64,000 nucleotides of DNA, from contig NC_080052.1 in assembly GCF_026212465.1 (NCBI RefSeq), forward strand, positions 30,468,326-30,532,325, written 5' to 3'. This stretch comes from Amaranthus tricolor (taxonomy: Eukaryota > Streptophyta > Magnoliopsida > Caryophyllales > Amaranthaceae). Positions 1-10,190 of the stretch are shown in pieces; positions within the stretch are counted from its first letter, which is position 1; each line of letters begins with the position of its first letter. Made by a program: the position numbers and the translations under genes. The notes below the pieces were generated by a model. That model worked only from the letters and a program-made list of their open reading frames with translations. It was not told the DNA's origin and did no database searches.

Positions 1-517
1 AAAATGGAAAGTTTAAAACAAAAATATTGCATGAATTAACACAAAACCCAAAATCAAATTTGCAAACCATATTTAAAAATGTGATCTATTTTAAAGCAAA
101 ACCCAAATAAATTAACACTATATTTATATAGAAAAGAAATAGATTGAATTAAAAAGAAATTAGGAAGGAAAATAAATAAATTACATTTCATTAATTTGAA
201 TACCAATAGAGAAAGGAAATGTAATGAAGAAGTACTTATACATATTTAAAATTTTAAACGAAATAAATTATTTTAATATTAAAAAGATTTGAAAAAGAAA
301 AAAACCAACCATCTTCCCTCTCTCTTTTCTTTCCTTTTCTTTTAAATATATTATTCAAAAATAAGGAATTAAAAGCTAATAACCGTATTAATCAGGTATT
401 TAGCCCATATGTAATAAGTATTTCACAGAGAGACTTTCTCATACAAGAGTTTGTGAAAATTGTTTGAACAAAATCTTCAATTATCATTTGAACTTAACAA
501 AACCTATATGTTTTCAG
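1..517. other. AT-rich intergenic sequence
   Basis: No coding region, RNA gene or clear repeat boundary is visible here. The stretch is very AT-rich with scattered A and T runs and a short pyrimidine tract near 310-345. It ends at the MITE-like element that follows. Confidence 0.5.
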
Positions 518-770
518 CTCGTCTTGTATGAGACCATCTCACCATGAGACGGACCTATATAATTAGTCAATTTCTTTAATTGATTACTTTAAGATCGTAA
601 ATGATCGTTTTAAGGTTATAAGTAATCACCCTAAGACTATAAAAATAATTATTTTAAAATTATAAGTGATTACTTTAATGTTATATGTGATCGCTTTAAG
701 ACAAAAAATATGTATTGGGCGAACCCAATAAAAATAGTTTCACCACGAGACCGTCTCATTTAAGAATTAC
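518..770. repeat. MITE-like inverted-repeat element with an internal 21-bp minisatellite
   Basis: The left end reads CTTGTATGAGACCATCTCAC and the right end, reverse-complemented, reads similarly (AAATGAGACGGTCTCGTGG), giving imperfect terminal inverted repeats. Between them, 582-709 holds six diverged head-to-tail units, five of 21 bp and one of 23 bp, with the consensus GATTACTTTAAGATTATAAGT. No coding capacity is present. The exact superfamily and the target-site duplication could not be fixed by eye. Confidence 0.55.
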
Positions 771-1133
771 TGATTTGCTTTTGTTTTTTAATATCTTTTA
801 TGAAAAAAAAGGAGTAGTCGTTTGATATTGGGCTTTCTGAGCAAGTTTGTGTACTCGTACAGTTTATATGGGCCGACAAAGTTTGTAGTTGGATTAACTT
901 ATTTGGGGAAAATATCGGAATTGTGTATTGCTAACTTATAAGGCTAAGTATATATGTTGATTCAACGAAATTTTGAAAAATAAGATAATTTAACAACATA
1001 ATTTAAAAAATAAGCTTCGGAAAAACTTTATTTCCAAAATAAGCGTCCTTGTCTCTGAAGCTAGGCTTGGTGTAAACTCGCTCTTACTAACAGCGAATTA
1101 AAGCAAATGGTCAAAATTTGAGTCAAGCCTTAA

Positions 1134-1154
1134 GTCGCTGTTACTAACAGCGAC
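1134..1154. repeat. 21-bp palindrome
   Basis: GTCGCTGTTA and TAACAGCGAC are 10-bp arms around a single central base. A half-copy, TTACTAACAGCGA, lies just upstream near 1084. This could be part of the subterminal region of the MULE-related material that follows, but the assignment is uncertain. Confidence 0.5.
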
Positions 1155-1265
1155 TTGGAGCTTGACTGGTTTGACTTTTTATTGACTTTCTTGTATGAAT
1201 TAAACTAGCCGTTGATAAATTGAAAAATAACCGTTATGAAGTTGAAAATAGTCGTTGTTATTATG

Positions 1266-1276
1266 TTCTATAAATA
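1266..1276 (+). promoter_or_regulatory. possible TATA box upstream of the GRF fragment
   Basis: CTATAAATAA lies about 170 bp before the ATG of the GRF-like reading frame at 1443 and has the form of a plant TATA box. No transcript evidence is available from sequence alone. Confidence 0.35.
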
Positions 1277-1442
1277 ACTCCATCATTTCCCTACTTCATT
1301 GTATCCAATCTCCATCATTCTTGTTCTAGTTAATCAATTTTTAAAGGTAACATAAGATATTATGTTAGTGTTATTCTCAATTTATAAATGTTAATATTAT
1401 TGTTGAATGTTTACTTACGTTATTATATCATGTGTTCCGTAG

Positions 1443-1589
1443 ATGTCACAGGAGCATTCTATTAAAGAGCTTTGTGATTGTGGTTATGAAATTGAGATTA
1501 ATACAGACTGGAGCGACTTCGATCCTGGGCGTGATTTTGTTGCTTGTCCTTTCTACTTGGTTGAAGGATTCAGTAGCTCCAGTCTGTGA
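1443..1589 (+). pseudogene. GRF-type zinc-finger fragment
   Basis: A 48-codon frame contains C-x-CG at residues 11-14, then DPGRDFVACP at residues 27-36. This matches the GRF zinc-finger pattern (CxCG, about 15-20 residues, then N/DPGRxFxxC). GRF fingers bind nucleic acid and in plants are often found in short proteins or transposon-associated frames. Only the finger is present and the frame stops soon after it, so this is either a remnant or the first exon of a lost gene. It lies next to a minus-strand MULE transposase fragment. Confidence 0.5.
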
Positions 1590-1762
1590 TCCCAACAAGC
1601 TATATGGCCCCAGTTGATCTCCAACCAGTTCTTGGGCTCCAGACCCTTGCGTGAACTATGATGGAGATCCGCCACTGTGTCACAAGGCGGCGGGATACCC
1701 TGTACCATCCCAAATTGGCGCAGCGCGCTCAGGGAGATGCACTTCGACTATGTCGAAGCATA

Positions 1763-1852
1763 TCAAAGGTACAGAGGCTCTCCACGCCCTTGACAAGATC
1801 CCTGCATCGTCAGTACACTAGGGTCTCGAGGGCCTGGAGCTGCTGGATCCAT
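1763..1852 (-). pseudogene. possible plant mobile domain (MAIN-like) fragment
   Basis: The minus-strand frame starts MDPAAPGPRDPSVLTMQ. This resembles the opening of plant mobile domain proteins (MAIN/MAIL, often annotated 'phosphatase 7 long form homolog'), which typically have PGP-x-D-x-SVL-x-LQ. It stops after 29 codons and the similarity then becomes patchy in other frames. It lies immediately downstream of the MULE transposase end on the same strand, an association known for this domain. The assignment rests on one short motif. Confidence 0.3.
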
Positions 1853-1989
1853 CTCTACTGCAATTCAACAACAACTAAGTTGTAGTTATGATTATATGTA
1901 AAAAGACTTAAGAAATACTCAAATTGTTTACTTATGTTATTTATTTGTTTCATAGTCTTTATGTTAATATACTCAAATACAGATACTGT

Positions 1990-2560
1990 TTACCTTGACG
2001 TGCAAGTTCTAGTGTTGTGACCTTCACTACCACACCGTCGACAAGCGTTGCGTCTCCTTGATTCTTCGTCCATCTCATTGGTGATCCTCCTTGACTTAGG
2101 TCTTCCTAGTCCACGAATGTGATCTGGATCGTGTATCACCTCAACACCGATGTATTGAGGCCATGACCTCTTATCAATCAACGTCATGAATATGGATTCA
2201 TATGTATTAACATAGCTCTGGGTAGTGTAGCAGAAGTCCACAAAACGCTCATACGATAAGTTTCTTTTAATATAAACGGCAAGAACGTGAGAACAAGGTA
2301 AGTGATATACGGAGGGTTTGTTACAAGTGCATTTCCTCTCTCTCATATCCACACTTTGTATTTTACCACCCTTGGCGGATCCTCTATTACCACGTCCAGT
2401 CTTAACTTGAAAAAGACCTCGTCTGTTGTCAAATGCGACAATCTCATGGAAGTTTGCCTTCTCAGTGTTACGGGTGATAATTCTCATGTTTTTCTTTCAT
2501 TTATTGTATGTGTTGTTTTGTTTCTTTTTCATTCTGTCCAAAGGCGGTTTGGGTTCGGTT
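1990..2560 (-). pseudogene. MULE transposase C-terminal remnant (SWIM finger plus zinc knuckle)
   Basis: The 165-codon minus-strand frame (2487 to 1990) contains a SWIM zinc finger, CTCNKPSVYHLPCSH (C-x-C, then C-x-H), near residues 54-68, and a CCHC knuckle, CRRCGSEGHNTRTC, at the C-terminus. SWIM plus a terminal knuckle is the standard end of MuDR-type transposases. Related frames continue to about 2560 and then similarity ends. The DDE catalytic domain and N-terminus are missing, so this cannot encode an active transposase. Confidence 0.75.
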
Positions 2561-2916
2561 TGATTCATTTATTTCGGTGGGGTTTGCTGATTTTGAGTTT
2601 TTCATCAGGTTTCTTGTTTTTCTTTATTATTGTTGATAGTGATTTTTGATTTTGTGCTTTTTTTTTTTATCTGGGTTTGGGTTTTGGTTTTTATTTCTAG
2701 CCTTAACTTTTCACTTTGTTCAATTTGATTGTTGCATTTAGTCTTTTCTATGATGATGATTCTATGGATTTATATTTTTAACATTAGTTACATTTCGGGG
2801 ATGAATTTATTGAAGAGGAGGTTAGTGGAGATAATAACTGCTAATTATTAAAAAAGTTAATATTGTTTTGTTCAAATTCAATTGGGGATGAATCTGTGGA
2901 TTATTGCGCGTCTATA
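2561..2916. other. T-rich intergenic sequence
   Basis: A T-rich and TTTG-rich stretch follows the truncated transposase. No domain, RNA gene or repeat boundary was recognised. Confidence 0.4.
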
Positions 2917-2918
2917 TA

Positions 2919-3152
2919 CTCCCTCGTATTCACAGTTCACAGAGAATGAGACATTTGGGTTTTGCACCAGAATCAAGGAAGGGTGGGGGACCACTTAAAA
3001 GTGGGTGGAAAATTCTCTTTTTCCATAAAGGTATTGATAATTATGTGTTATTGTGTTTTTTTAACAAGGTTAAAATGACAAAAATAAAAATGAGATATTT
3101 TCCGTGAATGGCCCAATAAGGAAATGTCTCATTCTCTATGAATAGGATGGAG
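2919..3152. mobile_element. Stowaway-like (Tc1/mariner) MITE
   Basis: The left end is CTCCCTCGTATTCACAG and the right end, reverse-complemented, is CTCCATCCTATTCATAG. Both continue into AGAGAATGAGACA, giving roughly 30-bp inverted termini. TA dinucleotides flank both sides (2917-2918 and 3153-3154), as expected of mariner-type target duplications. The element is about 234 bp with no coding capacity. Confidence 0.8.
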
Positions 3153-3154
3153 TA

Positions 3155-4560
3155 TCATTTTGCATAAATGAAAAATATTTTAGTTGTTTATTTTACAAAT
3201 GAAACAAAATTTTCTGAAATTTCATCCATTTGTTAGTGTCCAATGGGAACCTGAACCCTGAATTCGCCAATGATCATGTGGATAAACAATAATTAAATTA
3301 TTCAATACCCTTTTGCCTAGATCATCATATTAGTTAATAATGAATCCATAATGTAATCTTATTTTTTGATTATTAATGATGAACTTTGATCGATTTATGC
3401 TTAATTCGTTTAGGTCTTTTGGAGAATTTAGGGCCTTTTTGAGAATTGACAAAATATTCACTCTTATTATGTCACAAAACTGCTGTTAATTGAAGAATTT
3501 AGAGAATTTAGGGTTAGAATATTGAATTTGTATGGTAAGTTTGACTTTCCCCTCTTTTTCTATTCCTTTGATTCTTTTGCGAGGAGAAGTTGTTTCAGTT
3601 TTTTCTTTAAGTTTATGAATTTTGAAATTGGTGTTATATTGTATAAAGCTTGAATGTTTATGATTTTCTATTTTGTTGCTTAGTATGTTAAATTGAGTCA
3701 AGAAGAAACCTCTATTCCACTATTGATGTTTGTTCATTGAGTCAAGGTAACCACCATTTTGTATGCTTTATCTTAATCTGGTGCGGCTCATTCGTTTTCT
3801 GCCATCAAGGTTGCTTTATCTTAATCTGTGTACATATAAGGCGACACCAACACTCTTATTTATATTGTCGTCCTGGAACCTAAGTGTGTTGATCACTAAT
3901 CTGATGCAACAAGTCTGCTCACTAATCAATGCATGATTTGGTAGAACCGATTCGAAGGTCAGAATAATAATGATGCTTGTCATCACTAAACAACATACCT
4001 TTATCGTCAAAACAACAACATAGATCGCTGCTTCTTTCCCTGAAATTGATATTTATATTTTTTAAAATTAATTTTCAAATGCGCACACCTTGCTATTCCC
4101 AACCAACAATTTATCGTCCTCCTTTGGCCGCAATTTCCTTAACTTTCTCCCAGAGAGCGCGTATGAGACACAGCCAAATGTCTAAAATGACATGAAAAAC
4201 ATAATAACTTCAAATGCCCATGTAATTAACAAACGAATATAAGAAGGTGAATGTTGTAACAATCTTTTTCTCCACCCAAATTTATTAATTCATTTAAGAT
4301 CTCGTCGCTTTCTTGATGCAAATTTTGTCTCTTTGTAGACTTAGCACGTGTAAGCCATTTTGCAGTCCTCCTAAGTTTTTCAAATGGAACTTGAAGTTTC
4401 GAAAATAAAACATACAAAATCGTTAGCTTTAATTTCGCAGTCCTGTAAAGTCAAGAGCTTTAAGAAAAGATTTAATGACATAAACCTCATGGGTGGTGAA
4501 TTTACGCAGTCTGATGGAGAGCTGCCTTACGTGCTTTCTCCCTCCTAGATTTTCTTTCAT
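3155..4560. other. intergenic sequence without a recognised gene
   Basis: No protein family is recognisable in any frame here; the open frames are short and lack conserved motifs. A short duplicated phrase, CTTTATCTTAATCTG, occurs near 3768 and 3812. This stretch precedes the decayed copia element and may include unrecognised parts of it. Confidence 0.4.
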
Positions 4561-6590
4561 CCTCCGCTTCAATGAGGAAGATAAATAGAACTAAGTTTGA
4601 TAGTAGAGCTAATCCTTGTGTTTTCATAGGATATGCAAGTAGGCAACAGGGCTACAAGTTATATAATCTCAAAACAAAGGAAGTTTTATATCTAGAGATG
4701 TGGTTTTTCAAGAAAATTTTTTTCCATAACAATGTAAATCTGATCCCAAAGCAAGATACAACAACTTTTTTTGCCAACTAGTAGCTTAGATGAATGCTAT
4801 GATATAGATGCAACAGAAAGTATTCATATTGAACATGACACTCAGAATGATCAGGATAAAAAAGGTTTGTTGCCTTCTATTTAAAATAGTGCATTCAACA
4901 ATAATATGCACAATGAAATAACGAACATCACTTCTAATAGTATAGATAGCTCCAACGAGGTTAAGCGGACAACTAAAAAAACAAAAACACCATCTTATCT
5001 CATTGATTATCACTGTTATTCAGCTCAAAATCATTTGTGTGATATCACAAAAAGTCATGCATATAATCAAATAGCAGGAACTCTTTCACAATATGTTGAA
5101 CCATCCTCTTATGAGGAAGCAAGCAAAGACCCCAGATGGGTTGAGGCTATGGAAAAAGAATTAACAGCCTTATCAGATAATCAAACTTGGATTGTAACTA
5201 ATTTACCTCAAGAAAAAAAACCTATGGCAATAAATGGGTTTACAAAGTCAAGTTAAGAGCAGATGGGACCTTAGAAAGATTCAAGGCAAGATCGGTTGCT
5301 AAGGGGTACAGCCAAAAGTATGGCATTGACTATGAGGAAACTTTTTCCCCAGTAGTCAAAATGACTACAATGAGATGTCTTTTAGCCATTGCAGCCCACA
5401 ATAAATGGGATATACACCAACTAGATATTAATAATGCTTTTCTATATGGAAATTTGGAGAAGTGTATATGTTGATGCCCAAAGGGATACCAAATCCTAAC
5501 AACAAAGTTTGTTTGCTTAAAAAATTCCTGTATGGACTCAAACAAGCCTCTATGCAATGGCACTCAAAATTACTAGAAAATCGTAAATTTTTGGGTTTTT
5601 ATCAATCAAAAAATGATTATTTCCTTTTTATTAAACGCAATCAAAACCACATTATTATTATAGCTGTGTATGTAGATGATATTCTTGTAACAAGATTAAA
5701 GAAGCATCTTGATACAATCTTTACAATCAAGGATATAGGAATTTTACATTACTTCCTTGGGATAGAAGTGAATTACATCCCTGAAGGTATAGTCCTTACA
5801 CAATCAAAATTTGCAAAAGAGCTGTTAAAAGAATCTAGGATAAGCACCTTCAAAAAGGTTGTGAGACCACTTCCTATGAACTTTAACTATCCATGAGTAA
5901 AGGGAATCTACTTGAAGACCGTAAGCCATATAGATTTCTCATTAGGAAGTTAAACTTCTTAACAAATAGAAGGCCTGATTTAGCTTTCAATGTCCAAAAT
6001 CTAAGTCAATTCATGCAATCACCTAGAACATCACACTAGCAAGCCTTAACTCAAACTCTAAACGATGTTTGCTCTACTTATGGCTAAGGCATTGTCATCA
6101 AAGAAGCTGATCATTTGTCTCTTCATGCTTATACTGACTCTGATTGGGCAGCTTGTCCTGATACCAGGAGATCTGTATCAGGATATGTTCATTTGGTTGG
6201 ACAATCACCAATTAGTTGGAAGTCAAAGAAGTAAAACACCATTTCTAAATCTAGTGCAGAAGCTGAGTACAAAGTCATGTCCAATGCAGCGTCTGAAGTG
6301 GTTTGGGTAACTAGACTTCTTCATGAACTAGGATTACAAAATTTGAAACTAGTAACTATTCTGTGACAACTAGTTTGCAATGCATATTGCTAAAAATCCG
6401 TTGTTTTATGATCGCACCAAACATATTGAGATTTCTTGCTATTATACAAGGGAAAAAAAAAATCCTTGAAGGGCTTCTTAAATTGGCTTATTTACCTTCT
6501 TATCAGCAGCTTGTTGATGTGTTAACTAAAATTCTTCCTTCTGCTCATTTTAGAAAGCTTTTGTCCAAACTAAGGCTCTAAGTTCCTTCA
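4560..6590 (+). pseudogene. decayed Ty1/copia pol (integrase tail, RT, RNase H)
   Basis: Fragments in shifting frames show copia pol order. First is a post-integrase segment with NPCVFIGYASRQQGYKLYNL (from about 4611). Next is the RT entry with EASKDPRWVEAMEKEL, a frameshift near 5240, then [15 protein letters not shown] (about 5408-5455). The RT active-site box YVDDIL is near 5670. RNase H follows with TDSDWAACPDTRRS (about 6132) and SSAEAEYK (about 6250). Several frameshifts and stops break the frame, and gag, protease and most of integrase are missing. It is an old 5'-truncated copy unrelated in sequence detail to the young copia array in gene 4. Confidence 0.85.
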
Positions 6591-6599
6591 TCCCCTAGT

Positions 6600-6936
6600 T
6601 TGAGGGAGGATATTGACAATAATAGTTATACAAGAAGTAAAGCCAAAACAGTACAAGTTGATAATCATCAAAGGGTGTTGCAACTGTCCAAATGGATGAT
6701 ACACCAAGCTTGGGTCAAGACTTTTGTATAAGCGATACTATGTTTTATTTACTAGCTTCATTTATATACAAAATTATTGTAATATAGGTGGTTATGCTTT
6801 ATGTTAATAATTAGTTACATGGGTTGGTTACAAGGCTGTTGTAACAACCTAGTTTGCTTAGCTTTTCCTATATATAGGTTTTTTGTATCCATGATCCTTT
6901 TTTAACATGAAATAAAATCATTTTTGTTCTGTAAAT
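6600..6936 (+). repeat. polypurine tract and 3' LTR of the decayed copia element
   Basis: TTTGAGGGAGGAT just before 6614 is a typical copia polypurine tract. The LTR appears to begin with TG at 6614 and to run to about 6936. It contains a TATATATA box near 6869 and ends in T-rich sequence. No matching 5' LTR was found upstream, consistent with 5' truncation. The right boundary is approximate because the terminal CA is mutated or lost. Confidence 0.6.
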
Positions 6937-7655
6937 AAATTATAAAAAATTAATAGTATATATTATGAAATTATGAATCAAAATAAACGTAATCAAATTC
7001 ACTTAAATATATTTTAATCTTCTCATTTTATAACCATTAGGTTGTAATCCACAAGTAAAACTAAAAGAAATGTCGAAGAAATATTCCTTATGTTTCTAAG
7101 TCATTCTTACAATTTTTTAGTTTTTTATTTTATTTTGTCATAATTTTCTTTTTCGCTATCGCATTCTACATATTTTAACTTTATTTAATATTATTCACAC
7201 AATTTAAATGTTCTCGCAATTTGTTAATTTTTATGCATCAATATATATAAATCTGAATTTATTCTTGTGAGAGACAGTCTTTCGATGAGATGATATCAAA
7301 CAAGTAGTTCATATACTTATAATATATATAAGATGAGCTACATAAGCTATAATTTATGTCAATATGAGTCACGTCTCTTATACAACAATTTTGATAAAAC
7401 TATGATAAATTCTTAGAGACGATTACGAAGCTAGGAAGTAACTTACTTTGTAATTTCCTTGTTTTTCATCCATTGTATTCCTTCCAAACAACATAAATTC
7501 ACCAAGAAAATCTCAAAAGGAAAGTGCAGTAAAGCCTATAAAAATATAATTATAAAACATACACAGTAAAGTGCAACTTCGAGGAAAGCAACATATCTTT
7601 ATCTTACTTAATCAACTTCCATTCTTTTTCGTCCTTTTCTTCTTTATTAACACCC
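6937..7655. other. upstream region of the EF-hand gene
   Basis: AT-rich non-coding sequence between the decayed LTR and the EF-hand gene. The last few hundred bases are the probable promoter. No specific operator-type motif could be defended beyond the TATA box. Confidence 0.4.
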
Positions 7656-7663
7656 TATAAATA
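7656..7663 (+). promoter_or_regulatory. TATA box of the EF-hand gene
   Basis: TATAAATA lies 106 bp upstream of the ATG at 7762. With initiation about 30 bp downstream this would give a 5' leader of roughly 70-75 nt. Position and sequence fit a plant core promoter. Confidence 0.6.
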
Positions 7664-7761
7664 CTCACAAAACCCACAAATTAAATTATTATTCAACACC
7701 AATTAATTACCTGTAACTAATTTACCTAACTTAGCTCATATATTAATTCTTAGCTTCGATC

Positions 7762-8127
7762 ATGGCGGAAAATCGAACCAACAAAAACATTACAAACGGC
7801 ATCGTTTTCGAGGATTTCTTACCTACAATGGTGGAAAAGCTTGGCGAAGAAGGGTTTATGAAGGAATTATGTAATGGGTTTCGAGTATTAATGGATGAAC
7901 AAAAAGGGTTGATCACGTTTGAGAGCTTGAAGAAAAATTTAGAAATATTAGGGTTAAATGGTATGAGTGATGAAGAAGTAGCAGAAATGTTGAAAGAAGG
8001 AGATTTAGATAGAGATGGTTGTTTGAATCAAATGGAGTTTTGTGTTTTAATGTTTAGGTTAAGTCCTGGTTTAATGGATAGTTCTAGAAGGTGGCTTCAA
8101 CAAGCTCTTGCTAATAGAGTCATTTGA
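7762..8127 (+). CDS. single-EF-hand calcium-binding protein, KIC/PBP1-like
   Basis: An intact intronless frame of 121 aa. One canonical EF-hand loop is visible at residues 81-92 (DLDRDGCLNQME), with acidic ligands at D81, D83, D85 and the position-12 glutamate E92. The preceding GLNGMSDEEVAEMLKEG and following FCVLMFRLSPGLM segments match the plant KIC/PBP1 family. Known members are small Ca2+ sensors that bind a kinesin-like calmodulin-binding protein or the PINOID kinase, so a cytosolic Ca2+-dependent adaptor role is likely. The ATG at 7762 is the first in frame and is preceded by a TATA box. The length equals the family norm. No other intact non-transposon gene is near it. A second EF-hand is absent, as is usual in this family. 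Confidence 0.88.
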   Translation: MAENRTNKNITNGIVFEDFLPTMVEKLGEEGFMKELCNGFRVLMDEQKGLITFESLKKNLEILGLNGMSDEEVAEMLKEGDLDRDGCLNQMEFCVLMFRLSPGLMDSSRRWLQQALANRVI

Positions 8128-9235
8128 TTAAATTTTATTTTATTGTATTTATTTATTTGTTTTTTTTAGAGCGGAATGTTAGCAAGAATCAAATTCTAGA
8201 ATCTAGAATTTTATTTGATTGCAGTGTTTTGTAATTTGTTAGGGTATGTTAGTTTAAATCATGTATTATGATCTTATGTCATGATGTAATTGTGAGTGTT
8301 GTATTTTATATCTTAAATTCACGTATAATTAAGTGATTTCTCAATTTTCATTAATTTATTATATTATGTTTACTTGCTTTTTAATTTTTTTACTATTCTC
8401 TTATTACATAAATGGTGTGTTTTACCTTTCAAAATGAATAGTTGCAATTAGTTTAAATCATTTAATAATTAATTAATATGATCCTATGTCAAGAAGTATT
8501 TGTGAGTGTTGTTATGAAAATTTTCACATCGTTTTAGTATCCTAAATTAATGCGTTATTAATTTCTTAATTTTTATGAATTTACCGTATATTATTATGTT
8601 CGCTTTGTGTTAATATTTTTTAACTATTTTCCTCTTACATAAATGGTGTATGCCTCACTTTTCAAAATAGAATTATACCATAGTCTTCTGTTTTTTGCAC
8701 AGTTTTCGTTTTTGTTTATCCTACTTAATCTATTATAATTTCATTTTATGGAAATTACTCATTTATATCAAATCTTTAAATTCTTATCTACATATCTATT
8801 CAGTCTTTTAATATTGCACAATTTAAATATTTTGTCTTATTTTTTCAACAATTAAACTACTTCGTAAATATTGTGCTAAACTTAAGTATTTAGCATTCAT
8901 AAGTATGGATGATGCCTTCAACTTTTTTTGAGTCCTTTACTATCTTGTTAATTGTATATAATATATAATCCCAGTTTTCTTGAGTGTTTAATGGCCTTTC
9001 ATGAACGTTCTTGATTCTACATATAAATATAATTACATTGGTTCATAAGTTAGCATGCATGCCTTTTTTGTGCCATAACATTAGACGTGCTAACAATTGA
9101 TATTTAATTTACTACATCTCGTGTTCCAACTCATTGGAATTATAACTTCCCTACATGTAGGCAAATTTATACTTCAATACACAATGACTATATATATGAC
9201 TCGAATTCTATCTTTTTTTAGTTCATCAAAAATAT
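8128..9235. other. 3' flank and intergenic sequence after the EF-hand gene
   Basis: AT-rich. A partly duplicated block is visible: ATGATCTTATGTCATGATG near 8268 with ATTTGTGAGTGTTG nearby recurs in diverged form near 8477-8512, each followed by a similar TTATTATGTT/CTTACATAAATGGTGT stretch. No gene was recognised. Confidence 0.4.
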
Positions 9236-9500
9236 ATTAGGAATCAATTTAATTAAAAGTTTAAATTAATAGCTAAGATCTTATGTTATACTCCTTACAC
9301 CAAATCAACCCTTCACTAGAAGTGCATAGGCATCAAAACCCTCCTCAATAAACTTGGTGCGTCTACTTTATTTGAGATGAGGGGTGTATGAAATACCTGC
9401 TTGTGACTTTTTTTTAACGTTGGCTCTGATACTATGATAAAGGAATAAACTCAACTAAAAGTTTAAGCTAATGATTAAGACCTCAAATTATATTATATAA
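9236..9500 (-). mobile_element. diverged SMART/TRIM-like mini-LTR element
   Basis: On the minus strand, sequence resembling TTAGCTTAAACTTTTAGTTG followed by TAGTATCAGAGCC (initiator-tRNA-Met primer-binding-site-like) occurs near 9421-9480. A related terminal repeat lies near 9239-9300. The internal CACCCCTCAT and ACTTCTAG phrases match the three better-preserved copies in the S-RLK cluster. The ends are diverged, so the boundaries are approximate. Confidence 0.5.
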
Positions 9501-9632
9501 CATAATACAATTTTATAAGATGGGGTGAATATACACCTCTATATACGTGTTTAACTAACTTAACTACTATTATTATTCTGTAATATATTTAATGTTAAAT
9601 TTTTATAATGAAATGACCCGGACCGTGGCAAA

Positions 9633-9899
9633 CTATATATTCCTCATGAAACACCTCAAGCACTTGTGCTGGTTTCTGTGAATTTGGCGTACATGCACTG
9701 ACAAATCCAACATATATCTGCGTAGATTATTTGATGTGGAATGAATAAAGTATTGAGGAAAAGCAGTTGGAAAAGGACTTGTGGAGTTGTGGTGCTCCCC
9801 GCGAGCTGCTTCTTGAATTTGGCATGCAGCAGAACTTATATAGGAAGCTAAGGGCAATTTTTTTGTGTTTATAGTGGTTGGAAACTTACATGGGGTCAT
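9633..9899 (-). other. unassigned 88-codon open frame
   Basis: A minus-strand frame of 88 codons with five cysteines but no signal peptide or family motif that I recognise. It could be chance, or an exon of a lost gene. No splice partner was identified. Confidence 0.15.
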
Positions 9900-9961
9900 A
9901 TTCTTTGGATTTCTTTTGTTTGGCCTTCCTCAAGATTTTATGTTCAAATCACATTACTTCT

Positions 9962-10190
9962 ACTAAAAATTATAAAAAATTACCTAATTTAAATGCCTTT
10001 TCTTAATAAACTAGTGTATATAAATTTTTTTGCAAAAAACTACCTAATATAACAGTCAACAAACGATAATCATTAATAGATAATCATTTGCAAACATTGG
10101 TATTATATTAGGTAGTTTTTTGCAAAAAAATTTAAATAAGATAGTTTTTTAAAAAAGATAATTTCTTATAATTTTTCATTACTTTTATAA
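9962..10190. repeat. MITE-like long inverted repeat
   Basis: The arms around AAATTTTTTTGCAAAAAACT (from about 10022) and its reverse complement (ending about 10134) are near-perfect over about 30 bp, around a centre at 10052-10103. Weaker pairing extends outward to about 9962 and 10190. The motif CAAAAAATTACCTAA is shared with the larger inverted repeat at 22884-23350, suggesting one family. Confidence 0.6.
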
